The notes: generated by a model from the letters alone, not told the origin. Numbered from the stretch's first letter, positions 31,293 to 39,763 are shown. The stretch: 64,000 nt of DNA from Rhizobiaceae bacterium (GCA_017643025.1 JAEPOG010000005.1:372001-436000); one strand, 5' to 3'. Translations and numbers: made by a program.

Positions 31293-32188
31293 TTCCGCTT
31301 GGCCGCGGATTTTGAAGGCGCCTTTGCCGACGGCGCCTTCTTAGATTCGATCGGGTAGTAGTGGATGTCGCGCTGCGGGAACGGAATGGAGATGCCGTTG
31401 GCGTCGAAGGCGAGCTTGCCGGCCTGGGTCAGATCGAGCCGCGTCTGCCACCAGTCGGTCGTCATCGTCCAGTATCGCGCCGTGATGTTGACCGAATTGT
31501 CGCCGAGCGCGACGACGAACGCTTCCGGCGGCGGGTCGCCCAGCACGCGGTCGTCATTCTTTGCGAGGTCGAGCAGCAGCTTCTTCGCAAGGTCGATGTC
31601 GTCGCCATAACCTATGCCGATGGTGAGATCGTTCCGCCGGCGCGGATTGCGCGTGTAGTTGGTCACCGGCGTGTTCCACAACTCGCTGTTGGGGGCCAGC
31701 ACATAGACGCCGTCGAGCATCTGCACTTCTGTCGCGAATAGCCCGATTTCGACAATGGTGCCGGTTACATTGCCGGCGGTGATGAACTCGCCGACGCGGA
31801 ACGGCTTCAGCACGAGGAGCATGATACCGGCCGCAATGTTTTGCAGCGTGCCCTGCAGCGCCAGACCGATGGCAAGGCCTGCCGCGCCGAGTGCGGCGAT
31901 GATCGATGCCGTCTGCACGCCGAACTGCGCCAGCACCGTCACTAGAACGAGGATGAGCACGCCGTAGCGCAGCACTTTCGACAGGAAACGCTTCAGCGTC
32001 TCGTCAAAGCCGCGTATCTGGCCGAAGGCGCGGTAGGACCACTTCTCCACCCAGCGCGCGACGATGAAGCCGGCGATGAGCAGCAGCACTGCGCCGAGTA
32101 TGGAGAAGGAATAGGTGACGGCCAGTTCGCCCGCCTGCCTGAGACCCGCCTGAAATGCCTCGATCATGTTGGTTGGGTCCACTTCCAT
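31289..32188 (-). CDS. Small-conductance mechanosensitive channel (MscS family)
   Basis: 299 residues from ATG 32188; the frame is open 34 codons further but MEVDPTNMIEAFQ is the natural N-terminus. Three membrane helices are seen; the pore-lining TM3 has the Gly/Ala pattern ALGAAGLAIGLALQGTLQN, followed by the beta domain (FRVGEFITAGNVTGTIVEI) and the cytosolic cage domain (PNSELWNTPVTNYTRNPRRR). The tail is Lys/Ala/Ser-rich. It releases solutes on hypo-osmotic shock. It is coupled to the downstream LysM gene by a 4-nt overlap, and divergent from the GNAT-peptidase gene across 270 bp. Confidence 0.95.
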   Translation of the reverse strand: MEVDPTNMIEAFQAGLRQAGELAVTYSFSILGAVLLLIAGFIVARWVEKWSYRAFGQIRGFDETLKRFLSKVLRYGVLILVLVTVLAQFGVQTASIIAALGAAGLAIGLALQGTLQNIAAGIMLLVLKPFRVGEFITAGNVTGTIVEIGLFATEVQMLDGVYVLAPNSELWNTPVTNYTRNPRRRNDLTIGIGYGDDIDLAKKLLLDLAKNDDRVLGDPPPEAFVVALGDNSVNITARYWTMTTDWWQTRLDLTQAGKLAFDANGISIPFPQRDIHYYPIESKKAPSAKAPSKSAAKRK

Positions 32189-32458
32189 AGGTATTGGTTC
32201 TCCGCTTTCGTCATTGAAAATCCGCTGCTCCCCGATGCGCCTTGCGGCGCAGGAATGCGGCGCTCGCCGGGAAACCCGGCCGCCGCGCATGCGTATGAGT
32301 CGTCATTGCGGAGCATAACGCGCCGGTCGCCGCCGTGTGTCACAATTCGGCCTTATTTGGCGAGCGATAGCGGCTTTGGGCTTGCGGAACGAAGGCCGCG
32401 CGCAAGCGCCCTCAACGGAAGGGTTTCGGCCTTCGCGGGATCGGGAATCCCCACCGGC

Positions 32459-33559
32459 ATGCCAGTTGCCATTCGCCCTGCCCGGGCGACCGATATCGAT
32501 GCGCTCGTTGCGATCGAAAATCAGTCTTTCACCACGGACAAGCTGTCGCGGCGTTCATTTCGTACGCTGCTGGAGCGTGACACCGCCGTAACGCTTATCG
32601 CGGAGACGGAGGGCGGCGCGGTCGGCTATTGCATGGTGCTGTTCAGGAAAGGCAGTGGCGTCGCCCGGCTCTATTCGATCGCCGCACTCCGCCTTGTCGA
32701 TGAAAGGGGTGCCGGCCAGCAATTGCTCGATGCAGCCGAGCAGGCCGCCTATGACCGCGACAGGTTGCTGCTGCGCCTTGAGGTCCGCGAAGACAACGGC
32801 AGGGCGATCGCGCTCTACGAACGCAATGCATACCGCCGTATCGGCCGCGAGCCCGACTACTACGAAGACGGCGCGCCGGCGCTGCGTTTCGAGAAGATTT
32901 TGCGCGGCGGGCGGGCAACCACGACCACCGTGCCCTATTTTGAGCAGTCGGTGGATTTCACCTGCGGTCCCTGCTGCCTGATGATGGCGCTGGCGCATTT
33001 CCAGCCCGGGTTCGTGCCCGATGCCGTCACTGAAATCAGGCTGTGGCGCGAGGCGACCACCATTTTCATGATGTCCGGGCCGGGAGGCTGCGAGCCCTTC
33101 GGCATGGCCGCTGTGGCGCACGAGCGCGGGCTTTCGGCGGAGATCATCGTCTCCCACCACGGCGCGCTGTTTCTGCAATCGGTGCGCAGTGCGGAAAAGC
33201 GGCAGGTGATGGAACTCGCCCAGGCGGATTTTCGCCGCCGTGTGGACGACTATGGAATTCCAGTCGACTACCGGGCGTTTTCGCTCGACGATGTCAGGCG
33301 GGCAGTGGCGGCTGGAAAGCTGGTCGTGGTCCTGGTCAGTGGCTACCTGATGTTCGGCAAGAAGGTACCGCACTGGGTGCTGGTGCTGGCCGATGACGGC
33401 GATCACCTGATCGTGCACGACCCCTGGGTCGAGGACGAGCGCGGCGAAGCCAAGGTCGACGCCGCCGCGATACCGGTTCCGCACGAGGTTTTTTACGGCA
33501 TGGCGCAGTTCGGCAGAATGCGCGCCGCGATCGTCTTGGGAGAGGGCAGTCGGCAATGA
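32459..33559 (+). CDS. GNAT acetyltransferase fused to C39-like cysteine peptidase
   Basis: 366 residues from ATG 32459 (MPVAIRPARATDID); earlier codons lack conservation and are excluded. Residues 1-150 are a RimI-like GNAT domain with acetyl-CoA loop VDERGAGQQLL (80-90) and ALYERNAYRR. Residues 155-366 form a papain-like/C39-type peptidase domain with Cys169 (DFTCGPCC), His305 (VPHWVLV) and Asp321 (VHDPW), a complete candidate triad; a GGCEPFGMA loop lies between. The stop overlaps the start of the ATP-grasp gene by 4 nt. What is seen is two intact enzyme domains. The inference is that it acetylates and cleaves (or transfers) a peptide or amide made by the neighbour. Substrate unknown. Confidence 0.9.
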   Translation: MPVAIRPARATDIDALVAIENQSFTTDKLSRRSFRTLLERDTAVTLIAETEGGAVGYCMVLFRKGSGVARLYSIAALRLVDERGAGQQLLDAAEQAAYDRDRLLLRLEVREDNGRAIALYERNAYRRIGREPDYYEDGAPALRFEKILRGGRATTTTVPYFEQSVDFTCGPCCLMMALAHFQPGFVPDAVTEIRLWREATTIFMMSGPGGCEPFGMAAVAHERGLSAEIIVSHHGALFLQSVRSAEKRQVMELAQADFRRRVDDYGIPVDYRAFSLDDVRRAVAAGKLVVVLVSGYLMFGKKVPHWVLVLADDGDHLIVHDPWVEDERGEAKVDAAAIPVPHEVFYGMAQFGRMRAAIVLGEGSRQ

Positions 33560-35016
33560 GCTGGGTGATTCTGACGGGGCGCTCGGGCGATCTCGACCAG
33601 GTGGCCACACCGCACAAGATCATCACCAGCCGCGAGTACCTTGCACACCCGGCGCTGTTCCGCAGCCAGCCGCCCAAGATCATCAACCTGTCCAATTCCT
33701 ACGCCTACCAGTCGCGCGGCTACTATGCCTCCCTGCTGGCGAGTTCCCGCGGCCACAAGGTCATTCCGACAGTCGAGACGATGATCGACCTGTCGGAGCG
33801 CAAGCTCTACGAGAATGCCCTGCCGGAGCTCGAGCAGGCGCTCAACAAATGCCGCAAGGAGCTGGGCGGCGAGTTTCCCAAGACAGTAACGGTCTTCTTC
33901 GGCATGGGGCCGTCGAAAGTATGGGACCGCTTTGCGCGTCTGCTGTTCGACTGGTTCCGTGCCCCCGCCCTTGAGGTCACCATCGAGGATGGCCAATGGG
34001 CCTCGATCAGAAAGATCGGCTTCCTGCCGCTGGCGCGCATGGATGCAGAGCAGAAGACGCGGTTCCTGGCCTCGATGGCGCATTACACGGCGCGCGAGTG
34101 GCGCGACACGCGCACCCGCACCCCGGCGCGCTACACCTTCGCCACGCTGATCGACCCCAACGAGGAGCTGCCGCCTTCCTCGGTCGGCTCCCTCAAGCAC
34201 TGGTCGCGCATCGCTGCCAAGATGGGCGTCGAGGTCGAGCCGATATCGAAGCGCGATCTCGCGCGGCTCGCCAACTACGACGCGCTTTTCATCCGTGAGA
34301 CGACAGCAATCTCCAATCACACCTACCGCTTCGCCCGCCGCGCCCAGCAGGAGGGAATGCCCGTAATCGACGACCCTCTGTCGATGATCCGCTGCACCAA
34401 CAAGGTCTATCTCAACGAGCTGCTGTCTGCGAACAAGGTGCCTGTTCCCCCGACGGTCATGATTGCCGGAGCGAGCGACCTGGAGATGGCGGCGCAAACG
34501 CTGGGCTTCCCGCTGGTGCTCAAGATTCCCGACAGCTCTTTCTCGCGCGGTGTCAAGAAAGCTTCCGATTTCAATGAGTTGAAGGATCTGGCGACCAAAT
34601 GGTTGGAGGACTCCGACCTGCTGATCGCGCAGAAATTCATGCCAACTGACTTCGACTGGCGCATCGGCGTGCTTGGCGGGCAGCCACTGTTTTCCGTCCA
34701 GTATCTGATGGCCAAGAAGCACTGGCAGATCGTCAATCACGAACGCCGCGGCAAGCCTGATGAGGGTGGGTACCGGACTTTCACCCTGAAGGAGACGCCC
34801 GCTGAAGTCGTTGATGTCGCGGTGCGTGCGGCGCGCTGTATTGGCGACGGCCTCTACGGCGTCGACCTTAAGGAAACCCCCGACGGCATCGCCGTCATAG
34901 AGGTGAACGACAATCCGAACCTCGACCATGGCTGCGAGGATTCCGGCGAGAAAGACGAAGTCTGGACCCGCCTCACGCAGTGGTTCATCGACCGGCTGGA
35001 GCGGCCGGGCAGATGA
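33556..35016 (+). CDS. RimK-like ATP-grasp ligase with N-terminal RLAN-type domain
   Basis: 486 residues. The first ~200 (MSWVILTGRSGDLDQ, INLSNSYAYQSRGYYASLLA, FFGMGP) match what I know as the RimK-like ATP-grasp N-terminal (RLAN) domain. The C-terminal ATP-grasp (about 270-480) has NKVYLNELL, the nucleotide-binding strand FPLVLKIPDSSFSRGVKK, LIAQKFMPTDFDWRIGVLGG and metal-binding EVNDNPNLDHG. ATP-grasp enzymes of this group ligate amino acids or peptides through acyl phosphates. It is translationally coupled to the GNAT-peptidase gene; together they form a two-gene operon. RimK itself glutamylates ribosomal protein S6, but this protein is far longer than RimK, so that role is not assumed. 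Confidence 0.9.
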   Translation: MSWVILTGRSGDLDQVATPHKIITSREYLAHPALFRSQPPKIINLSNSYAYQSRGYYASLLASSRGHKVIPTVETMIDLSERKLYENALPELEQALNKCRKELGGEFPKTVTVFFGMGPSKVWDRFARLLFDWFRAPALEVTIEDGQWASIRKIGFLPLARMDAEQKTRFLASMAHYTAREWRDTRTRTPARYTFATLIDPNEELPPSSVGSLKHWSRIAAKMGVEVEPISKRDLARLANYDALFIRETTAISNHTYRFARRAQQEGMPVIDDPLSMIRCTNKVYLNELLSANKVPVPPTVMIAGASDLEMAAQTLGFPLVLKIPDSSFSRGVKKASDFNELKDLATKWLEDSDLLIAQKFMPTDFDWRIGVLGGQPLFSVQYLMAKKHWQIVNHERRGKPDEGGYRTFTLKETPAEVVDVAVRAARCIGDGLYGVDLKETPDGIAVIEVNDNPNLDHGCEDSGEKDEVWTRLTQWFIDRLERPGR

Positions 35017-35098
35017 TCAGGGAACCTTTTCCCGCTGGCTGCATCAAATGATCGGAACCGCCGCGCCGTGCGGCGGTCGAGATCAGGGAGATGCCACC

Positions 35099-35524
35099 AT
35101 GAAGAAACTGTCGATCACGCTTGCCGCCTTGCTGGCCGGCGCGGGCGCCGCCCTCGCGCACGATGTGCCGGCCGACATCGCCATGTCGCCGCCCAAGGGC
35201 GATTTCCAGGCAGTCAGCGGTTTGGTGCCGCTGCCCGACTTCATTCCGGGTCTCGGCCAGCTTTTCGTCGATCCCTCGACGCTGCCGGCCGGACCGTTCC
35301 TGGCCTATGACCGCAACGGCGAGCTGGTCAGCACCATTTACATGCTGCCGATCGACGACCTGTCGAACCCAGACAAGCGCTTCGACAATTTGTCGGCGCC
35401 CGGTGGCGCCGTCGACCATGTCGACGTCTATTTCAACGCCGGCCATCCGGGCGTGGAGATGCCGCACAGCCATGTCGTTCTCTGGCACGTGTCGCCTGAA
35501 GACGAAGCGAGGGTGGCCGAGTGA
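35099..35524 (+). CDS. Secreted protein of unknown function with C-terminal histidine cluster
   Basis: 141 residues from ATG 35099 (GGGAG upstream). Signal peptide MKKLSITLAALLAGAGAALA|HD. The mature protein begins HDVPADIAMSPPKGDF and ends with VDHVDVYFNAGHPGVEMPHS followed by HVVLWHV, so six histidines lie in about 30 residues, suggestive of a metal site. I do not recognise the family with confidence (possibly DUF5602-like). The stop overlaps the start of the cupredoxin gene (GTGA), so the two are co-translated and may share a copper- or redox-related role. Confidence 0.8.
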   Translation: MKKLSITLAALLAGAGAALAHDVPADIAMSPPKGDFQAVSGLVPLPDFIPGLGQLFVDPSTLPAGPFLAYDRNGELVSTIYMLPIDDLSNPDKRFDNLSAPGGAVDHVDVYFNAGHPGVEMPHSHVVLWHVSPEDEARVAE

Positions 35525-36063
35525 TCGTCACGCGGCGCAGCCTGCTACAGATCGGCGGCGGCCTGGCCGCCGGTCTCCTGGCTGGAAACAGGGTGGGTGC
35601 GGGCGCAGGGCCGGTCGAGATCGCGATGCGCGGCAATGCTGACGGTTCGCGCGTAGGCTTCGATCCCGTCGGGCTCCATCTGGACCCTGGCCGTACGGTC
35701 CGGTGGGTCAATCTGGACGCCGGCAACGCGCACACCGCAACCGCATATCATCCGGCGATCATGGACCGACCGCAGCGCGTCCCCGAGACAGCAGAGCCGT
35801 GGGATTCGGACTACCTGTTTCCCGGAGAGGATTTTTCGCTGATGCTGACCGTGCCCGGCGTGTACGACTATTATTGCGTGCCGCACGAACACGCCGGCAT
35901 GGTCGGTCGCATCGTGGTTGGCGAGCCGCAGGCCACATGGTCCGGTTATCCTGACGCGCCGGCCGACGGCGCGGCCTTGCCTGAAGTCGCGTTAAGCGGC
36001 TTGCCGTCGGTCGCCGACATTCTTGAACATGGCGTCGTTCCCGGACGACGCCAGGGATTGTGA
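35521..36063 (+). CDS. Secreted type 1 copper protein (plastocyanin/cupredoxin family)
   Basis: 180 residues from GTG 35521. The twin-arginine-like signal MIVTRRSLLQIGGGLAAGLLAG suggests folded export. The copper site is complete: His71 (NAHTAT), Cys119, His122 and Met127 in YYCVPHEHAGM, the C-x2-H-x4-M spacing of plastocyanin-like domains. A C-terminal extension (130-180) has no recognised motif. It is an electron carrier or copper-binding protein in the periplasm. It is flanked by 4-nt overlaps on both sides (upstream His-rich protein, downstream sigma factor). Confidence 0.92.
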   Translation: MIVTRRSLLQIGGGLAAGLLAGNRVGAGAGPVEIAMRGNADGSRVGFDPVGLHLDPGRTVRWVNLDAGNAHTATAYHPAIMDRPQRVPETAEPWDSDYLFPGEDFSLMLTVPGVYDYYCVPHEHAGMVGRIVVGEPQATWSGYPDAPADGAALPEVALSGLPSVADILEHGVVPGRRQGL

Positions 36064-36785
36064 AGCCGCCCATGGAAGCAATTGTAAGACATCGCGGCAG
36101 CGACCTTGCCGGAGTCGATGACCGGAAGCTTGTCGAGCTCGCCCGGCTGGGCGACGAGATGGCCGTGCGCGCCCTCGTCCAGCGTTACAACCGCCGCCTC
36201 TACCGCGTCGCCCGTGCCGTGCTGCGAGACGACGCAGAGGCGGAGGACGTGGTGCAGGAGGCGCATGTCAGTGCCTTCGCCTCGCTCGACCGGTATCGCG
36301 GCGATGCCGGATTCGGAACCTGGATCACCCGCATTGCGCTCAACGCCGCTCTCGGCCGCAAGCGCAAGCGCCGGCCTTCGTTGCCGCTCGATGATTTCGA
36401 GCGCGAAGAGGCTGGTGAACCCCGTGTCATCGCCTTTCCCGCCGCACAACCCAATCCGGAGCAGGCCATGGCCCGATCCCAGGTGCGCGACCTGCTCGAG
36501 CAGGTTGTGGAGGAATTGCCCGACATTTTTCGCGTCGTGTTCGTGTTGCGCGACATCGAAGAGCTAAGCGTCGAGGAAACGGCCGCGCATCTCGAATTGA
36601 AACCGGCGACGGTTAAGACGAGGCTGCACCGGGCGCGGGGCATGATGCGCGCCGCTCTCGCCCGCCGGGCGGCTTCAAGCCTGCCCGATCTGTTTCCGTT
36701 CGCCGGCACACGTTGCGACCGGATGGGGGATCGTGTGGTGGCGGCGTTGCGCCGTGAACGACCGGACCTTTATCCGCCGGCCTGA
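36060..36785 (+). CDS. ECF-type RNA polymerase sigma factor
   Basis: 241 residues from GTG 36060 (overlapping the cupredoxin stop); ATG 36072 is the alternative start. Region 2 (about 28-95) contains RYNRRLYRVARAVLRDDAEAEDVVQEA and YRGDAGFGTWITRIALNAA. Region 4 (about 140-195) contains LPDIFRVVFVLRDIEELSVEETA and the HTH ATVKTRLHRARGMMR. A ~45-residue tail (PDLFPFAGTRCDRM) follows. No region 3 and no adjacent anti-sigma gene are visible. It is probably controlled together with the secreted copper protein. The 3' end overlaps the convergent HD gene by 16 nt. Confidence 0.93.
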   Translation: MKPPMEAIVRHRGSDLAGVDDRKLVELARLGDEMAVRALVQRYNRRLYRVARAVLRDDAEAEDVVQEAHVSAFASLDRYRGDAGFGTWITRIALNAALGRKRKRRPSLPLDDFEREEAGEPRVIAFPAAQPNPEQAMARSQVRDLLEQVVEELPDIFRVVFVLRDIEELSVEETAAHLELKPATVKTRLHRARGMMRAALARRAASSLPDLFPFAGTRCDRMGDRVVAALRRERPDLYPPA

Positions 36786-37387
36786 GCGAGTTTCTCGACT
36801 GCGGCAAAGCGCTTGAGAAATGCCTTCTGGGCCGCTTTCGCCGGCTGGCATGCCATGTCGAGTCCATCCGCGGAAAATCCGCGCGGCCGGCCGAAGAACC
36901 GGGCCGCCTCGGTAGCCGAAAAGCCGGCCAGTTCCGTCGCTTCGAAATAGGCGGCGATCTGGTCGGCGCGCTTGATCTGCTTCTTGAGCGTTTCGGAGAG
37001 TTGTGGCGAGAGGCCGAAGCGCAAATGGATTGCATGCTGCAGCCGCGCCTCGACGGCCTTGTAGCCGCCTCCCACCACCGCCTTGAAGGGCGAGATCATG
37101 TCGCCGATCACATATTCAGGGGCGTCGTGCAGAAGCGCGGCAAGCTGGTCGCGCGGCGACGGATTGCTCATCAGACGCGTAAAGATGCATTCCACCAGAA
37201 GGCAGTGCTGTGCGACGGAGAAGGCGTGATCGCCGATCGTCTGGCCGTTCCAGCGCGACACGCGGGCCAGTCCGTGCGCGATATCCGTGATCTCGATGTC
37301 GAGCGGGGAGGGGTCGAGCAGGTCGAGCCGCCGCCCGGACAGCATGCGCTGCCACGCGCGTGGCGGAGCGCCGGGTCTGTCGCCCAC
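36770..37387 (-). CDS. HD-domain phosphohydrolase (YfbR-like)
   Basis: 205 residues from GTG 37387, chosen because GGAGG lies 8 nt upstream and the GTG overlaps the ygfZ stop by one base. HD metal-binding residues are visible: HAFSVAQHC, the HD pair in LLHDAPEYVIGD, and a later Asp in IKRADQIAAYFEA. The fold and length match the YfbR/YedJ-like HD hydrolases, which include 5'-deoxynucleotidases. Substrate is not certain. It is co-transcribed with ygfZ. Confidence 0.88.
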   Translation of the reverse strand: MGDRPGAPPRAWQRMLSGRRLDLLDPSPLDIEITDIAHGLARVSRWNGQTIGDHAFSVAQHCLLVECIFTRLMSNPSPRDQLAALLHDAPEYVIGDMISPFKAVVGGGYKAVEARLQHAIHLRFGLSPQLSETLKKQIKRADQIAAYFEATELAGFSATEAARFFGRPRGFSADGLDMACQPAKAAQKAFLKRFAAVEKLAQAGG

Positions 37388-38274
37388 TAGTCGGCCTCCG
37401 CGCCGGCCGAGCTTTCGGGGAAGCCGAATTTGGCCCAGGCCGGGATGGCAAGCGTCAGCGCCGTCCCGCCGGCCAATAACGGCGTGCCGCTGTCCATCGC
37501 GGCCTTCACCTTGCCGATGCGCGCAATGGCGAGGCCGTTGGTTCCCACCACTGTGCCAAGCGTTCCGACCGGGCGGCCGTCGGCGGTGATGTCGCTGCCG
37601 GGTGCGGGGAGGGCGGTGTCGCTTTCGGCAATCAGCAGACGCCTTCGCGCGGTGCCGCGGTGGTGCATCCGCGACACCACCTCCTGTCCGACGAAGCACC
37701 CCTTCTTCAGCCCGACCCCGCCATTCTGGTCGAACAGGATGTCGTGTGGGAACGCGTCGCCCAGCGCATAGTCTTCGCCACTTTCGGCGACGCCGTGCAC
37801 GATGCGAAGAGCTGCGTAGGCATCCTCATTGGCTGTGGCTGCCGGCAAGTCCCTGTACGACCTTGTCACATCCGCCGCTTCGGGGAAGCGACGGTCGCGC
37901 ACAACAGTTGAATCAGTTTGTGAAGGGTCTGAATCAATTTGCGAACCGGCTGAATCATCCTGCCACGCAACCGCGACAACCGTCTGATCCAGCTTGGTTA
38001 TTTCCAGCTTGGAGCGGAGCTTGTAAAGCGTAAGCCGGCGCATGAAATCGTCTGCGGAGTCGCCCCGGCATTCGAGCAGGAAGCCATCGGCGCCTCGGCG
38101 CGAGATCAGGAAATCGAACAGGATCTTGCCCTGCGGCGTCAGCAATGCGCCTGGCCACGCCTCGTCCGCGGCCATCCCTTCGATGTTCGTCGTGACGATG
38201 TTCTGCAGGAAGTGCTCGGCATCGGGGCCGGCGATCGAAATCAGTGCGCGGTCGGTGAGATGGACAGTCGGCAT
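37387..38274 (-). CDS. ygfZ: YgfZ/GcvT-domain folate-binding protein
   Basis: 295 residues from ATG 38274 (MPTVHLTDRALISIAGPDAE). The hallmark motif KKGCFVGQE spans residues 190-198 (Cys193), and QNIVTTNI plus LTPQGKILFDFL match the family. YgfZ uses folate in repair or assembly of Fe-S clusters in certain enzymes. Odd feature: residues 107-123 are a heptad-like repeat DSAGSQI/DSDPSQT/DST encoded by a 21-bp tandem repeat, inserted in a loop. It is followed by the overlapping HD gene and divergent from dihydroorotase. Confidence 0.93.
   Translation of the reverse strand: MPTVHLTDRALISIAGPDAEHFLQNIVTTNIEGMAADEAWPGALLTPQGKILFDFLISRRGADGFLLECRGDSADDFMRRLTLYKLRSKLEITKLDQTVVAVAWQDDSAGSQIDSDPSQTDSTVVRDRRFPEAADVTRSYRDLPAATANEDAYAALRIVHGVAESGEDYALGDAFPHDILFDQNGGVGLKKGCFVGQEVVSRMHHRGTARRRLLIAESDTALPAPGSDITADGRPVGTLGTVVGTNGLAIARIGKVKAAMDSGTPLLAGGTALTLAIPAWAKFGFPESSAGAEAD
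37909..37957. repeat. 21-bp tandem repeat inside ygfZ
   Basis: TGAATCA recurs at 37909, 37930 and 37951, exactly 21 bp apart, with partially conserved spacers (GTTTGTGAAGG, ATTTGCGAACC). In the coding strand this gives the peptide repeats DSAGSQI, DSDPSQT and DST. In-frame expansion (7 codons per unit) makes it a potential variable tract. Confidence 0.8.
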
Positions 38275-38348
38275 GAGGGCGAAGCTTGCAATTGGGACAG
38301 GCCCTACGTAAGCCCCGTGGCGACGCCTCACAAGTGCGGGAAGCGGCA

Positions 38349-39680
38349 ATGGCTGATAGCTACGATCTCATCCTGACAGGCGGCACCGTGGTCAACCAGG
38401 ACGGAGTTGGTCTGCGCGATATCGGTGTGCGCGATGGGCGCATCGCGGCGATCGGCGACCTGTCGCGGGCCTCTGCCGGCGAAACGATTGACTGCGCCGG
38501 CCTGCACATCCTGCCCGGCGTCATCGACAGCCAGGTGCATTTCCGCGAGCCGGGGCTGGAACACAAGGAGGACCTGGAGACCGGTTCGCGCGCTGCCGTG
38601 CTGGGTGGCGTCACCTCCGTCTTCGAGATGCCCAACACCAACCCGCTGACGACAAGCGAGGCAGCGCTTGCCGACAAGGTGTCGCGAGCCCGCCATCGCA
38701 TGCATTGCGATTTCGCCTTCTGGGTCGGCGGCACCCACGCCAATGCCGGGATCGTCGGCGAACTGGAACGGCTGCCCGCCGCAGCCGGCATCAAGGTTTT
38801 CATGGGCTCGTCCACCGGCGACCTGTTGGTCGAGGATGATGGCGGTGTCTACGAGATCCTGCGCAACACGCGCCGCCGCGCTGCATTTCACTCGGAAGAC
38901 GAATACCGCTTGCGCGAACGGATGGGCGAGCGCGTCGAGGGCGATCCGTCCTCGCACCCTGTCTGGCGCGACGAGGAGGCGGCGCTCAAATGCACGCAGC
39001 GTCTGGTTGGCATCGCCCGCCGTGCCCGCGCGCGTATCCATGTTCTGCATATCTCGACCGCTGCCGAGATCGGCTATCTGGCGGGCAACAAGGATGTCGC
39101 CACCGCCGAAGCGACGCCGCATCATCTGACGCTATCGGCGGACGACTATGCGCGACTTGGAACGCTGATCCAGATGAACCCGCCAGTGCGCGACGCCGCC
39201 CATCGCGAGACGATCTGGTCGGGCGTGGCGCAGGGCGTTATCGACGTGCTCGGCTCCGACCACGCGCCGCACACGCTGGAAGAGAAGCGCAAGACCTATC
39301 CGGCATCGCCGTCAGGCATGACCGGTGTGCAGACGCTGGTGCCCGTCATGCTCGACCATGTGAATGCCGGGCGGCTTTCGCTCGAAAGATTCGTCGACCT
39401 GACGAGCCACGGCCCGCAGCGGCTCTTTGGCATCGCGCGCAAGGGGCGCATCGCAGCCGGTTACGACGCCGATTTCACGATCGTCGACATGAAGCGCAGC
39501 GAGACGATATCTAATGCGCGGCAGGGTTCGAAGGCGGGCTGGACGCCCTATGACGGCAAGCGGGTCACGGGCTGGCCTGTCGGAACCATCATCCGCGGCC
39601 GCCGCGTCATGTGGGAAGGTGACATCGTCACCCCGTCCGGCGGCGAACCGGTGCAGTTCTCCGAGGCGCTGCCGTCCTGA
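38349..39680 (+). CDS. pyrC: Dihydroorotase (amidohydrolase superfamily)
   Basis: 443 residues from ATG 38349 (MADSYDLILTGG). Metal-binding motifs: DSQVHFREPG with EHKEDLETGS, the carbamylated lysine region IKVFMGSS, HVLHIST, and GSDHAPH. Length and motifs fit the class I dihydroorotases of alphaproteobacteria, which close carbamoyl aspartate to dihydroorotate in pyrimidine synthesis. Related allantoinase/hydantoinase activity cannot be excluded from sequence. No other pyr gene is adjacent; it is divergent from ygfZ. Confidence 0.9.
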   Translation: MADSYDLILTGGTVVNQDGVGLRDIGVRDGRIAAIGDLSRASAGETIDCAGLHILPGVIDSQVHFREPGLEHKEDLETGSRAAVLGGVTSVFEMPNTNPLTTSEAALADKVSRARHRMHCDFAFWVGGTHANAGIVGELERLPAAAGIKVFMGSSTGDLLVEDDGGVYEILRNTRRRAAFHSEDEYRLRERMGERVEGDPSSHPVWRDEEAALKCTQRLVGIARRARARIHVLHISTAAEIGYLAGNKDVATAEATPHHLTLSADDYARLGTLIQMNPPVRDAAHRETIWSGVAQGVIDVLGSDHAPHTLEEKRKTYPASPSGMTGVQTLVPVMLDHVNAGRLSLERFVDLTSHGPQRLFGIARKGRIAAGYDADFTIVDMKRSETISNARQGSKAGWTPYDGKRVTGWPVGTIIRGRRVMWEGDIVTPSGGEPVQFSEALPS

Positions 39681-39763
39681 GTTGACAGCGTAGCGCCACC
39701 TTCTGGCTCATTGCCCCTGCCGGGGTTTGGGATAATCTCCACGGCCTCTGTGGAGGGCTTCAG

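Noticed and set aside
39700-39760. Short hairpins CCCCTGCCGGGG and CTCCAC...GTGGAG after dihydroorotase
   Set aside because: Stems are short and lack the T tract of an intrinsic terminator; not enough to call.
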